From positions 1 to 10,093 of the forward strand of contig JAGXIS010000027.1 in assembly GCA_024635465.1 (NCBI GenBank): 10,093 nt of DNA, read 5' to 3'. Numbering within the stretch: the stretch's first letter is position 1; every line of letters starts with the position of its first letter. Positions 1 to 6,986 of the stretch are shown here, in pieces. Made by a program: the position numbers and the translations under genes. Below the pieces are notes generated by a model. That model ran no database searches and was not told where the DNA came from. It worked only from the letters and a program-made list of their open reading frames with translations. The stretch comes from Bacteroidota bacterium. GTDB taxonomy: Bacteria; Bacteroidota; Rhodothermia; Balneolales; Balneolaceae.

Positions 1-1314
1 AGTCTTATTTCCAATACCACGGCTTGGTTCGTTGATAATTCGAAGCAAGGCTTGTTCATTTTCCGGATTAACAAGAAGAGTCAAATATGACAATACATCC
101 TTAATCTCTTTTCGCTGATAGAAAGACAAACCACCCACTAATTGATAATTAACGTTCTTTCTTCTAAAAGACTCTTCAAAAATTCTACTCTGATAGTTCG
201 TACGATATAGAATGGCAAACTCATTATAACCGTAACCGTGTCGAACAGTTAAATTCTGTATCGTGTTGACAATTCGATTTGCCTCATCCCGTTCATCAAA
301 ATTTTCAAGTAGTGTTACAGTATCACCATCCGGATTATCAGTCCAGAGTGTCTTTTTAATCTGTTTTTCATTTTTTTTAATGATTGAATCCGCACATTGT
401 AAGATGTATTTGGTTGATCTGTAATTTTGTTCTAGAGGGATTTCAACGGCATCATTATAATCAGATTTAAAATTCAGAATGTTTGATATATCAGCACCCC
501 GAAAAGAGTAGATACTTTGTGCATCATCACCAACAACACAGATATTTTGATATTTATCTGCTAACAGTCTTGTAACCTTATACTGAGCATGGTTGGTATC
601 CTGATATTCATCAATGAGGATATACTTAAAACGATCCTGATATTTTTCAAGAATATCGGGGTGTTCGGTAAAAAGTTTGACAGGTTTAATGAGCAGATCA
701 TCAAAATCCATTGCATTAGCCTGCTGTAATCTGGTGTGATATAGAGTATAAACCCGGGCTGTAATATCATCTAGCGTATTAAAAACAAACCTACTCTGAT
801 ATTGGTCAGGAAGTATTAATTGATTCTTTGCATCACTGATCTTCCGCTGAAGTGTTCGTGGTTTGATCTCTTTTGGATCAAAATTCAACTCTTTTAAAAT
901 GAGTTTAATGGCGTTTTCAGAGTCGCTGCTATCATAAATTGAAAAACTTGAAGTAAAACCTATATGTTCAGCTTCAAATCTTAAAATTTTTGAAAAAACG
1001 GAATGGAAAGTACCCATCCACAATCCATTTGCTTTGTCGCCAATCAGATTATGAATTCGATTTTGCATTTCACGTGCAGCCTTATTCGTGAATGTTAATG
1101 ACAAAATATTTTGAGGAAGGGCATGATGATGTTGTAACAGGTGGGCAATTCGATAGGTTAATACCCTGGTTTTACCACTACCGGCACCGGCTACGATCAG
1201 AAGGGGACCGTTCACATGGGAAGCGGCTTCTCTCTGCTTTTCATTCAGGTCTTTTAGAAAGTTATTATTTGGTGTTTTATTCGATGAATCTGACTTAAGG
1301 GTAAATTCAGGCAT
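1..1314 (-). CDS. pcrA: UvrD/PcrA-type ATP-dependent DNA helicase, N-terminal part (runs off the window)
   Basis: This is the first 438 residues of a superfamily 1A 3'-5' DNA helicase, a family that unwinds DNA in excision and mismatch repair and clears replication forks. Read from the minus strand, it shows the Q motif LNEKQREA (23-30), Walker A AGAGSGKT (42-49), motif Ia TFTNKAA (74-80), TFHS (102-105), motif II LIDEYQDTN (233-241), motif III VVGDDAQSIYSFRGA (260-274), LEQNYRS (294-300) and LYRTNYQSR (369-377). This covers domains 1A and 1B and the start of domain 2A; the C-terminal motifs V and VI lie beyond position 1. A TAA stop sits directly before the ATG, so the start is well fixed. 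The first 20 or so residues are a polar, Asn/Ser-rich tail. UvrD, PcrA and Rep cannot be told apart from this half, so the symbol is tentative; the family call is firm. Confidence 0.93.
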   Translation of the reverse strand, partial: MPEFTLKSDSSNKTPNNNFLKDLNEKQREAASHVNGPLLIVAGAGSGKTRVLTYRIAHLLQHHHALPQNILSLTFTNKAAREMQNRIHNLIGDKANGLWMGTFHSVFSKILRFEAEHIGFTSSFSIYDSSDSENAIKLILKELNFDPKEIKPRTLQRKISDAKNQLILPDQYQSRFVFNTLDDITARVYTLYHTRLQQANAMDFDDLLIKPVKLFTEHPDILEKYQDRFKYILIDEYQDTNHAQYKVTRLLADKYQNICVVGDDAQSIYSFRGADISNILNFKSDYNDAVEIPLEQNYRSTKYILQCADSIIKKNEKQIKKTLWTDNPDGDTVTLLENFDERDEANRIVNTIQNLTVRHGYGYNEFAILYRTNYQSRIFEESFRRKNVNYQLVGGLSFYQRKEIKDVLSYLTLLVNPENEQALLRIINEPSRGIGNKT

Positions 1315-1422
1315 TTAAATAATTATAGCTGCTTTATTTCGATCGTGATAAGTGTTTATTTACAGTTTTAAAGCTACAAATAATTAATGAAGAAGATGCG
1401 TTTAATATGGGTTTTCTGAATG

Positions 1423-1438
1423 AATGATTAGAATCATT
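1423..1438. repeat. Perfect 16-bp inverted repeat in the argJ-helicase gap
   Basis: The gap 1315-1481 has no gene. It contains AATGATT-AG-AATCATT, a perfect dyad with 7-bp arms and a 2-base centre. The loop is too short and the stem too AT-rich for a convincing intrinsic terminator, and no T-run follows on the minus strand. It lies 44 bases past the argJ stop and 109 bases before the helicase start, so it could be an operator for the helicase gene or simply a chance palindrome. Nothing else is recognised in this gap. Confidence 0.3.
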
Positions 1439-1481
1439 AGAAGTAGTATTGCATGTAACTTTGTATAAAAGGATTTTTTAC

Positions 1482-2693
1482 CTACGTGGTGTATTCTGCA
1501 TTAATACGCACATATTCATAGGAGAAATCAGATCCCCAACCAACCGCTTCAAACTCACCTTCACATAGATCAACAAGGATAATAATTGTTGAGGATTGCA
1601 TCGTTTTTTTAAGTTTTCCCCTGATATCTGCAATCGGTTGACCCTCCTTTAGAACTTGAGTCATTTTATTGATGTCGACACCCATAAATAGGTTGATCTT
1701 TTCCGGATCAAAATTAACTCCGGACCTTCCGGCAGCTGCAATAATTCGTCCCCAGTTGGGATCAGAACCAAAGATGGCTGTTTTTACGAGGTTAGAATTA
1801 GAAATTGTCCGAACTACCTGACGGGCATCCAGACTATTGGCAGCACCCTTAACTCTATATTCAACTAATTTTGTAGAACCTTCCCCATCCGATATGATTA
1901 GTTTTGCTAAATGTGTACACAAACTTTCTAAATTTGAAAGAAATAGATCATAATTGGCATCTTTTTCATCAATCTTTTCATTCCCGGCTAACCCATTACA
2001 CATAATGGCAACCATATCATTGGTTGAGGTATCACCATCAACCGTAATCATGTTAAATGATTTATCAACTGCTTCTCGAAGGGCTTCATCGAGTAATTTT
2101 GGTGAAATAGAGATATCACATACGATAAACCCAAGCATCGTTCCCATATTGGGATGAATCATACCGGATCCTTTGGCGATACCCCCCATATTTATATCAA
2201 TTCCATCCACTTTAAAGGAAGTAAATCCTTCTTTAGCAAATGTATCCGTTGTAAGAATTGCATTAGCCGTCAGTGAACCGGCCATTTCACGATTCGACAA
2301 TTTCTTGACACTTTCCTTAATGCCTTTGAGTACTTTATCAGTCGGAAATGGCTCTCCAATAATTCCGGTTGAAGCCACAATAACAGATTCCTTTGGGATT
2401 TTCAGTTCTTTAGCTGTTGTCTCTGCCATTTTTACAGCACCTTTCCACCCTTCAACTCCTGTACATGCATTAGCATTACCCGAGTTTATTACAAAGGCCT
2501 GGGCAATGCCGCCTTTGATGTGTTCTCTACTTAACTTTATAGGTTCTGCACATACAATATTTTGTGTAAAAACGGCTGCCGCAGAGGCTGGAGTCTCAGA
2601 GAAGATCAATGCGAGATCTCGTCGTTTAGATTTTATTCCCATATGAGATCCCCAACACGTGAATCCCCTAACATGTGTGATATTATGCAGCAT
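1482..2693 (-). CDS. argJ: Glutamate N-acetyltransferase / ornithine acetyltransferase ArgJ
   Basis: ArgJ moves the acetyl group from N-acetylornithine to glutamate, giving ornithine and regenerating N-acetylglutamate; some members also use acetyl-CoA. It is cytosolic. The 403 residues match the usual family length. Visible hallmarks are DLALIFSE (26-33), AVFTQN (40-45), the STG oxyanion motif (108-110), KGSGMIHPNMGTMLGF (174-189), TVDGDTSTND (217-226), DGEGSTKLV (269-277), GSDPNWGRI (309-317) and the C-terminal YVRINAEYTT. Family members are made as a precursor that cuts itself before a conserved Thr, which becomes the N-terminal nucleophile; that Thr is T185 here. The residue before it is Gly (G184), where Ala is commoner. 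The ATG at 2693 leaves a short leader before the conserved N-terminal block. It is the last gene of the cluster, 74 bases after argC. Whether it is mono- or bifunctional cannot be read from the sequence. Confidence 0.96.
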   Translation of the reverse strand: MLHNITHVRGFTCWGSHMGIKSKRRDLALIFSETPASAAAVFTQNIVCAEPIKLSREHIKGGIAQAFVINSGNANACTGVEGWKGAVKMAETTAKELKIPKESVIVASTGIIGEPFPTDKVLKGIKESVKKLSNREMAGSLTANAILTTDTFAKEGFTSFKVDGIDINMGGIAKGSGMIHPNMGTMLGFIVCDISISPKLLDEALREAVDKSFNMITVDGDTSTNDMVAIMCNGLAGNEKIDEKDANYDLFLSNLESLCTHLAKLIISDGEGSTKLVEYRVKGAANSLDARQVVRTISNSNLVKTAIFGSDPNWGRIIAAAGRSGVNFDPEKINLFMGVDINKMTQVLKEGQPIADIRGKLKKTMQSSTIIILVDLCEGEFEAVGWGSDFSYEYVRINAEYTT

Positions 2694-2767
2694 CTTTATT
2701 TATAAATTCTTTTAATTGTAAATTCAAAAACCATCATGTGGACCCAAATTCTTAGATAATGATCATT

Positions 2768-3805
2768 TCAAGGATTCAATGGGATCTGTCTCAATCCGGT
2801 TGATTCTATTAATCCAAAAACAATATTCATGTTTTGTACGGCTTGACCCGCAGCACCCTTCATTAAATTATCAATGGTAGATATGGTAATAATTTTATTT
2901 GTTCTTTCATCATATACCGCGTGAATATCGCAATAGTTAGAACCTCTGACATTCTTCACGGATGGAGGATGGTCAAATACCCTTACAAAATTTTCTTTTT
3001 CATAGATCGAATGGAATAGATCTTCTATAACATCTGATGAGACCGATTTTTTTGGAGTACTGTACGTTGTTGTAAGGATTCCTCTATCAATAGGTAATAG
3101 ATGAGGAGTAAAGAGTACTTCCGTTGAATATCCGGTGTATTGTCTTAAAGTCTCTTCAATTTCAGGTGTATGCCTATGTGTGGCTAACGAATACGCCGTA
3201 AAATTACCAAACACATCCGGGAAATGTGTTCCCTGTTTTGGTTTGGCACCTGCTCCGGTAACTCCCGATTTAGAATCGATCACAATTGAAGAGGGGTGTA
3301 CGATTCCATGTTTCAATAGAGGAGCCAGAGCCAGAATTGCTGATGTGGGATAACAGCCCGGGTTTGCAATGAGTCTTGCATTCCGGATTTTATCCCTAAA
3401 TAGTTCAGGAAGGCCAAAAACTGCCTCATCAAGGTATTTTGGCGCTACATGATCTTTCTTATACCATTTTTCATAGACGGATTGATTAGAAAATCTAAAA
3501 TCACCTGACAGGTCAATCGTGATGAATCGATCAATTCCATGATCTTTAATAAAATTCATCGAAACACCATGCGGAAGAGCTAAAAAAACCAGATCCGGTT
3601 TATAATCAGATATCTTTTGAATACTCTTCAATTTGATGTCAACTGCATCCATCAAATGTGGATGAATATCACTGATATGTTTGCCGGCATGGGTTTCACT
3701 GGTAACAAAATCGATCGTGATATCCGGATGCTGGCTTAAAAGTCTTATAAGCTCCGAACCTGTATACCCTGTTGCACCAACAATCCCTACTTTAAACTTC
3801 GTCAT
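2768..3805 (-). CDS. argC: N-acetyl-gamma-glutamyl-phosphate reductase ArgC
   Basis: ArgC is the NADPH-dependent reductase that turns N-acetylglutamyl-phosphate into N-acetylglutamate semialdehyde, the third step of arginine synthesis. From the ATG at 3805 it has 345 residues, normal for the long type. The Rossmann motif GATGYTG is at residues 10-16, the catalytic cysteine is C151 in NPGCYPTS, KSGVTGAGA is at 179-187 and the substrate-binding HRHTPEIE at 210-217. The block DNLMKGAAGQAVQN sits near the C-terminus, as usual. A TTG at 3814 in the same frame would add three residues. I prefer the ATG because it puts the first beta strand right after Met, the usual family arrangement. The gene overlaps the end of argD by 14 bases (23 with TTG), so translation is probably coupled. 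It lies between argD and argJ in one transcription unit. Confidence 0.95.
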   Translation of the reverse strand: MTKFKVGIVGATGYTGSELIRLLSQHPDITIDFVTSETHAGKHISDIHPHLMDAVDIKLKSIQKISDYKPDLVFLALPHGVSMNFIKDHGIDRFITIDLSGDFRFSNQSVYEKWYKKDHVAPKYLDEAVFGLPELFRDKIRNARLIANPGCYPTSAILALAPLLKHGIVHPSSIVIDSKSGVTGAGAKPKQGTHFPDVFGNFTAYSLATHRHTPEIEETLRQYTGYSTEVLFTPHLLPIDRGILTTTYSTPKKSVSSDVIEDLFHSIYEKENFVRVFDHPPSVKNVRGSNYCDIHAVYDERTNKIITISTIDNLMKGAAGQAVQNMNIVFGLIESTGLRQIPLNP

Positions 3806-5039
3806 TCTTCTCAACTATTTTTATAGATTCAACAAGTACATCAACAATAATATCAATTTCTTCTTTTGATATGATGAGTGGAGGTACTAGACGTATCACA
3901 TTATTGGACGCACAGTTTGAGAGCACACCTCTTTTTAACATCTCATTCACGACTTCAGCTCCCGGAAATGTGAGCTCAACTCCTATCATGAGCCCTTTAC
4001 CCCGAACTTCTTTAATAGCACTCCAATTGGTTGATAGATCTTCTAAACGTGTCTTCATATAACTACCCCTCACTCTTGCCATCTCGCATACATCCTCCTT
4101 TTCAATGACTCGCTGGGTTTCCAGTGCAACTGCACATGCCAGAGGATTGCCTCCAAATGTGGTGCCGTGACTCCCATGGTCAAATGCTTTAGAAATCTCT
4201 TCTGTTGCTGCTACAGCACCTATTGGGAATCCCGATCCCAATGCTTTTGCCATGGCCACAATATCAGGTTTGATGCCATAATGTTGATAGGCAAACATTT
4301 TCCCGGTTCTGGCTATTCCGCACTGTACTTCATCTAATATTAATGGTACTTCAAATTGGTCACAAAGTGAACGTGCTTTAACTAGAAATTCCGGAGATAC
4401 TTCAACGATTCCACCTTCGCCTTGTATGGTTTCTAGAATAACTCCGATTACAGATTCATCCATTCGATTTTCGAGCGCCTTCACGTCATTAAATGGTATC
4501 CTGTTGAAACCGGTAGGAATAGGATCATAACCCTGTTGATATTTATCCTTACCCATAGCGATGGTCCCCAATGTTCTGCCATGAAATGAATTATCCATGG
4601 TTAGAATCACACCTGTTTTCCCCTTTTTATAAGCATGACGCCGGGTTAATTTAATCGCTCCTTCTAGTGCTTCTGCTCCGCTATTACAAAAAAAGACACG
4701 ATCCAAGCCACTTACTTCAACTAATTTCTCAGCAAGATTACTTTGTGGTTCATTGTAATAAAAATTGGAAACATGCATTAATTTTGCAGACTGTTTCTGA
4801 ATGGTTTTAACAATATCAGGATGACAGTGCCCCAAACTATTAACAGCGATTCCAGCCAACGCATCTATATATTCATTTCTCTCATCATCCCAGACTTTAC
4901 TGCCTTTACCTTTAACTAATGTGATAGGATAGCGTCCATATAAGTCAAAGTGATATTTTTCCGCCTTTTTTTTCGCCGGTTGCTTTCCAAATACGGTTTT
5001 TACTGATTTTAATAATTTTCCTGAAATATTTGTGGTCAT
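3792..5039 (-). CDS. argD: Acetylornithine aminotransferase ArgD (class III, PLP-dependent)
   Basis: ArgD is a PLP-dependent aminotransferase that makes N-acetylornithine from N-acetylglutamate semialdehyde using glutamate; many members also act in lysine synthesis. The 415 residues show the class III signature: NSGAEALEGAIK (119-130, phosphate contact), FHGRT (152-156), LDEVQCGIARTG (235-246, with D236 binding the PLP ring nitrogen), AMAKALGSGFPIGA (262-275, Schiff-base lysine K265) and GTTFGGNPLACA (292-303). GIAVNSLGHCHP at 63-74 fits acetylornithine rather than GABA aminotransferases, and the argB/argC neighbours support the call. About 27 residues, rich in lysine, precede the usual family start. 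No internal ATG occurs before the conserved core, so the extension looks real. It contains an A8 run over codons 23-25. The 3' end overlaps argC, and argB is 52 bases upstream. Confidence 0.94.
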   Translation of the reverse strand: MTTNISGKLLKSVKTVFGKQPAKKKAEKYHFDLYGRYPITLVKGKGSKVWDDERNEYIDALAGIAVNSLGHCHPDIVKTIQKQSAKLMHVSNFYYNEPQSNLAEKLVEVSGLDRVFFCNSGAEALEGAIKLTRRHAYKKGKTGVILTMDNSFHGRTLGTIAMGKDKYQQGYDPIPTGFNRIPFNDVKALENRMDESVIGVILETIQGEGGIVEVSPEFLVKARSLCDQFEVPLILDEVQCGIARTGKMFAYQHYGIKPDIVAMAKALGSGFPIGAVAATEEISKAFDHGSHGTTFGGNPLACAVALETQRVIEKEDVCEMARVRGSYMKTRLEDLSTNWSAIKEVRGKGLMIGVELTFPGAEVVNEMLKRGVLSNCASNNVIRLVPPLIISKEEIDIIVDVLVESIKIVEKNDEV

Positions 5040-5091
5040 GTTATTCTCTATTGATATGATATTAGTACTTAAAAAAAATGGGTGCTTTTAG

Positions 5092-5985
5092 TTATTTATC
5101 GTTCGGGGTGATCATTGTTCCCGGTATTTCCTTTGTTAACAATATACGTAATAATTCACACCTATTTGTTCCATTGGCTATATGTACAGCACTTACACCT
5201 TTTTTAAGGGCAATTAAACAGGAGTCAATTTTTGGAATCATACCTCCTTGAATAACTGTTCCCATAAAATTTTCAACCTCTTTCATTTTTAGAATTTGCA
5301 TAAGCGAATCGGGATCGTTTACATCCTTCATCAAACCGTTGATATTTGATAAAGCTATATAATAATCTGCTCTTAAAGAACCGGCTATATGACCGGCAAA
5401 CATATCTGCATTTACATTATATGTATCACCATCTTCTCCCAGGCTAATAGGGGAGATGATAGGTAGAAAGTCATTTGAAATTAGAAGCTTTAAAAGCCTG
5501 GTATCTACGACCGATATATCTCCTACAAAACCGAGATCTTCTTTGGAATCTGACTTATTTATATGGAATCTTTTAATTGTTTTAACCATTCCTGCATCTT
5601 TGCCGGAAATACCTACAGCATCAATATTATAATTCTGAAATAATTTGACAAAATCTTTGTTTAATGATCCACTGAGAACCATCTCAATGTAAGAGATCGT
5701 TCTACTATCGGTTTTTCGATGGCCCTCCACAAAAACAGAAGTAACACGCACTTCTTTGAGTAATTTTTCAATATCTATCCCACCACCATGTACAAGTACA
5801 GGAACTGCACCCAGAGATTTTAATACCACTATTTGTTCGATAATGTGATTTTTAACCTCATGGTCAACTAAGGCGTTTCCACCCACTTTAATCAGAATAA
5901 TTTTACCACTCAGATTGTCTGATAATTCCTGGTTAAAATCAATTTCTGATAGTAAAGATTGATTGAATTTAGGATCTGTGTTCAT
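5092..5985 (-). CDS. argB: Acetylglutamate kinase ArgB
   Basis: ArgB is the amino-acid kinase that phosphorylates N-acetylglutamate, commonly the arginine-controlled step when acetyl groups are recycled. The 297 residues show KVGGNA (33-38, catalytic lysine K33), VHGGG (65-69), GHRKTD (88-93), VGISGKDAG (124-132), PIISPIS (175-181), NVNADMFAG (190-198), GGMIPKIDS (247-255, K252 at the ATP phosphates) and a C-terminal GTMI. About 28 residues precede the first strand and resemble the N-terminal helix that arginine-inhibited hexameric enzymes carry, for example those of Thermotoga and Pseudomonas. Feedback inhibition by arginine is therefore plausible but inferred. A TAA stop lies directly before the ATG, which fixes the start. 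This is the first gene of the cluster, facing the divergent control region. Confidence 0.95.
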   Translation of the reverse strand: MNTDPKFNQSLLSEIDFNQELSDNLSGKIILIKVGGNALVDHEVKNHIIEQIVVLKSLGAVPVLVHGGGIDIEKLLKEVRVTSVFVEGHRKTDSRTISYIEMVLSGSLNKDFVKLFQNYNIDAVGISGKDAGMVKTIKRFHINKSDSKEDLGFVGDISVVDTRLLKLLISNDFLPIISPISLGEDGDTYNVNADMFAGHIAGSLRADYYIALSNINGLMKDVNDPDSLMQILKMKEVENFMGTVIQGGMIPKIDSCLIALKKGVSAVHIANGTNRCELLRILLTKEIPGTMITPNDK

Positions 5986-5997
5986 TTATAAAAGTTC

Positions 5998-6010
5998 TAA
6001 TCTAAGATTA
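5998..6010. promoter_or_regulatory. 13-bp palindrome before argB, operator candidate
   Basis: TAATCT-A-AGATTA is a perfect dyad with 6-bp arms around one base, 13 bases before the argB ATG and downstream of the promoter candidate. Its 9-bp core ATCTAAGAT recurs in reverse complement at 6149-6157 on the other side of the divergent region. It does not resemble the known ArgR box (TGAATN4ATTCA type). A repressor site is an inference from position and symmetry only. Confidence 0.35.
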
Positions 6011-6041
6011 TTTGATCTTCATTTCGTGTAAGATAAACAAT

Positions 6042-6070
6042 GAAACATAAAATCTGATTAGTAATACAAA
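6042..6070 (-). promoter_or_regulatory. Bacteroidota-type promoter candidate for argBDCJ
   Basis: Read on the minus strand, TTTG (6070-6067) is followed after 17 bases by TATGTTTC (6049-6042). The primary sigma factor of Bacteroidota recognises TTTG about 19 bases upstream of TAnnTTTG, so this matches at all but the last base with slightly short spacing. It would leave a 5' leader of roughly 50 bases before argB. No equally good candidate was found for the plus-strand gene. This was judged by eye, and AT-rich DNA yields such matches by chance. Confidence 0.35.
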
Positions 6071-6148
6071 TAGAGTTTTTAATAGAAATTATCGGATTAC
6101 ATTTATTTCTAGCTTAACTGCTCAATGATAATCGTATTGAAAAGTGGT

Positions 6149-6157
6149 ATCTTAGAT
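6149..6157. promoter_or_regulatory. Second copy of the palindromic core, upstream of hisN
   Basis: ATCTTAGAT is a 9-bp dyad (ATCT-T-AGAT) and the exact reverse complement of the core at 6000-6008. It ends 45 bases before the hisN ATG, close to where a promoter for the plus-strand genes would lie. A shared regulator of both transcription units is possible; chance is also possible at this length. Confidence 0.25.
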
Positions 6158-6202
6158 CATTGTAAGTCAAGATTCAAAATTGTTTAATCGACTCAATACT
6201 AT

Positions 6203-6982
6203 ATGAGTGAAATACTAGCGGAACTAAGAGATGCTGCTGTTGAATTTGCAAGAATTGCAGGACAATCAACATTAAATTACTATCAAAACTCTTTTGAAGT
6301 AGATTATAAATCGGACAATTCTCCTGTAACGATAGCTGACCGTGAAGCTGAAATGAGCATCAGAAAGAATATAAAAAAACATTTCCCCGATCACGGTATT
6401 ATTGGAGAAGAATTTGGAAAAGAGAATGAAGATAGAGATATCGTATGGATATTGGATCCAATTGATGGCACAAAATCATTTCTTCATGGAATCCCATTTT
6501 ATACAACATTAATTGGCATTCTCGTTAAAAATGAATCTAAAGTGGGTGTCATCTATGCACCGGCATTAGATGAAATGGTATCTGCGGCTGAAGGTTTAGG
6601 TTGTGATTTTAATGGGTCTGAGGCTTCTGTTCGTGAGTGTAAAGATCTCAGTGAAGCTACATTCTTATCAACAGATATTCAATCCTTCCATGACCATGGA
6701 TTCAAAAAGAGTCTTGAGGAACTAATGAGTCAAACTCGATATCACAGAACCTGGGGTGATGCTTACGGGCATATGTTGGTAGCCATTGGTAGAGCTGATA
6801 TCATGGTGGATGCAGTATTGAACGTTTGGGATGCAGCAGCTCTATTACCCATTTTACAAGAGGCAGGAGGTAGTTATTCCGATCTGAAGGGTGAATCGTC
6901 CATTCATACCGGTAGTGCACTTTCTACCAATAACTATCTAAAAAATGAAATCATCAGAATATTTGATCACAAACCCAATTAA
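6203..6982 (+). CDS. hisN: Histidinol-phosphatase, inositol-monophosphatase family (HisN type)
   Basis: This is a Mg2+-dependent phosphatase of the IMPase fold, 259 residues, the normal length. Metal-binding residues are visible: E69 in IGEEFG, D85 and D88 in DPIDGTKSF (85-93), and D210 in WDAAALLPI. The segment RTWGDAYGH (182-190) and WDAAALLPILQEAGG fit the HisN histidinol-phosphatase branch known from actinobacteria and others, where true inositol monophosphatases usually have GSAA at that place. It would remove phosphate from histidinol phosphate in histidine synthesis. Activity on inositol phosphate or another sugar phosphate cannot be excluded. It is divergent from argB across 217 bases and ends 4 bases before the next gene, which suggests one transcript. 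The family call is firm; the substrate is less so. Confidence 0.8.
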   Translation: MSEILAELRDAAVEFARIAGQSTLNYYQNSFEVDYKSDNSPVTIADREAEMSIRKNIKKHFPDHGIIGEEFGKENEDRDIVWILDPIDGTKSFLHGIPFYTTLIGILVKNESKVGVIYAPALDEMVSAAEGLGCDFNGSEASVRECKDLSEATFLSTDIQSFHDHGFKKSLEELMSQTRYHRTWGDAYGHMLVAIGRADIMVDAVLNVWDAAALLPILQEAGGSYSDLKGESSIHTGSALSTNNYLKNEIIRIFDHKPN

Positions 6983-6986
6983 GACC

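Noticed and set aside
561..770. Short open frame of 69 codons on the minus strand inside the helicase gene.
   Set aside because: It lies in another frame of the helicase, whose motifs run continuously through this stretch.
1322..1327. TATAAT on the minus strand just upstream of the helicase ATG, with TTATCA 18 bases before it, as a sigma-70 promoter.
   Set aside because: It ends only 7 bases before the ATG and would give an almost leaderless mRNA; in this AT-rich gap it is probably chance.
2173..2646. Open frame of 157 codons on the plus strand, antisense to argJ.
   Set aside because: It mirrors the argJ codons, its translation shows no recognisable family or signal peptide, and argJ is complete and conserved on the other strand.
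3806..3814. TTG at 3814 as the argC start.
   Set aside because: The ATG three codons later gives the normal family N-terminus; TTG starts are rarer and would enlarge the overlap with argD. Not fully excluded.
5986..6202. An ArgR box (TGAATN4ATTCA type) in the divergent region.
   Set aside because: No convincing match was found on either strand; the palindromes present have a different sequence.
6945..6986. ATG at 6945 as the start of the secreted protein.
   Set aside because: It would bury the signal peptide behind 14 polar residues and overlap hisN by 38 bases; the ATG at 6987 fits better.
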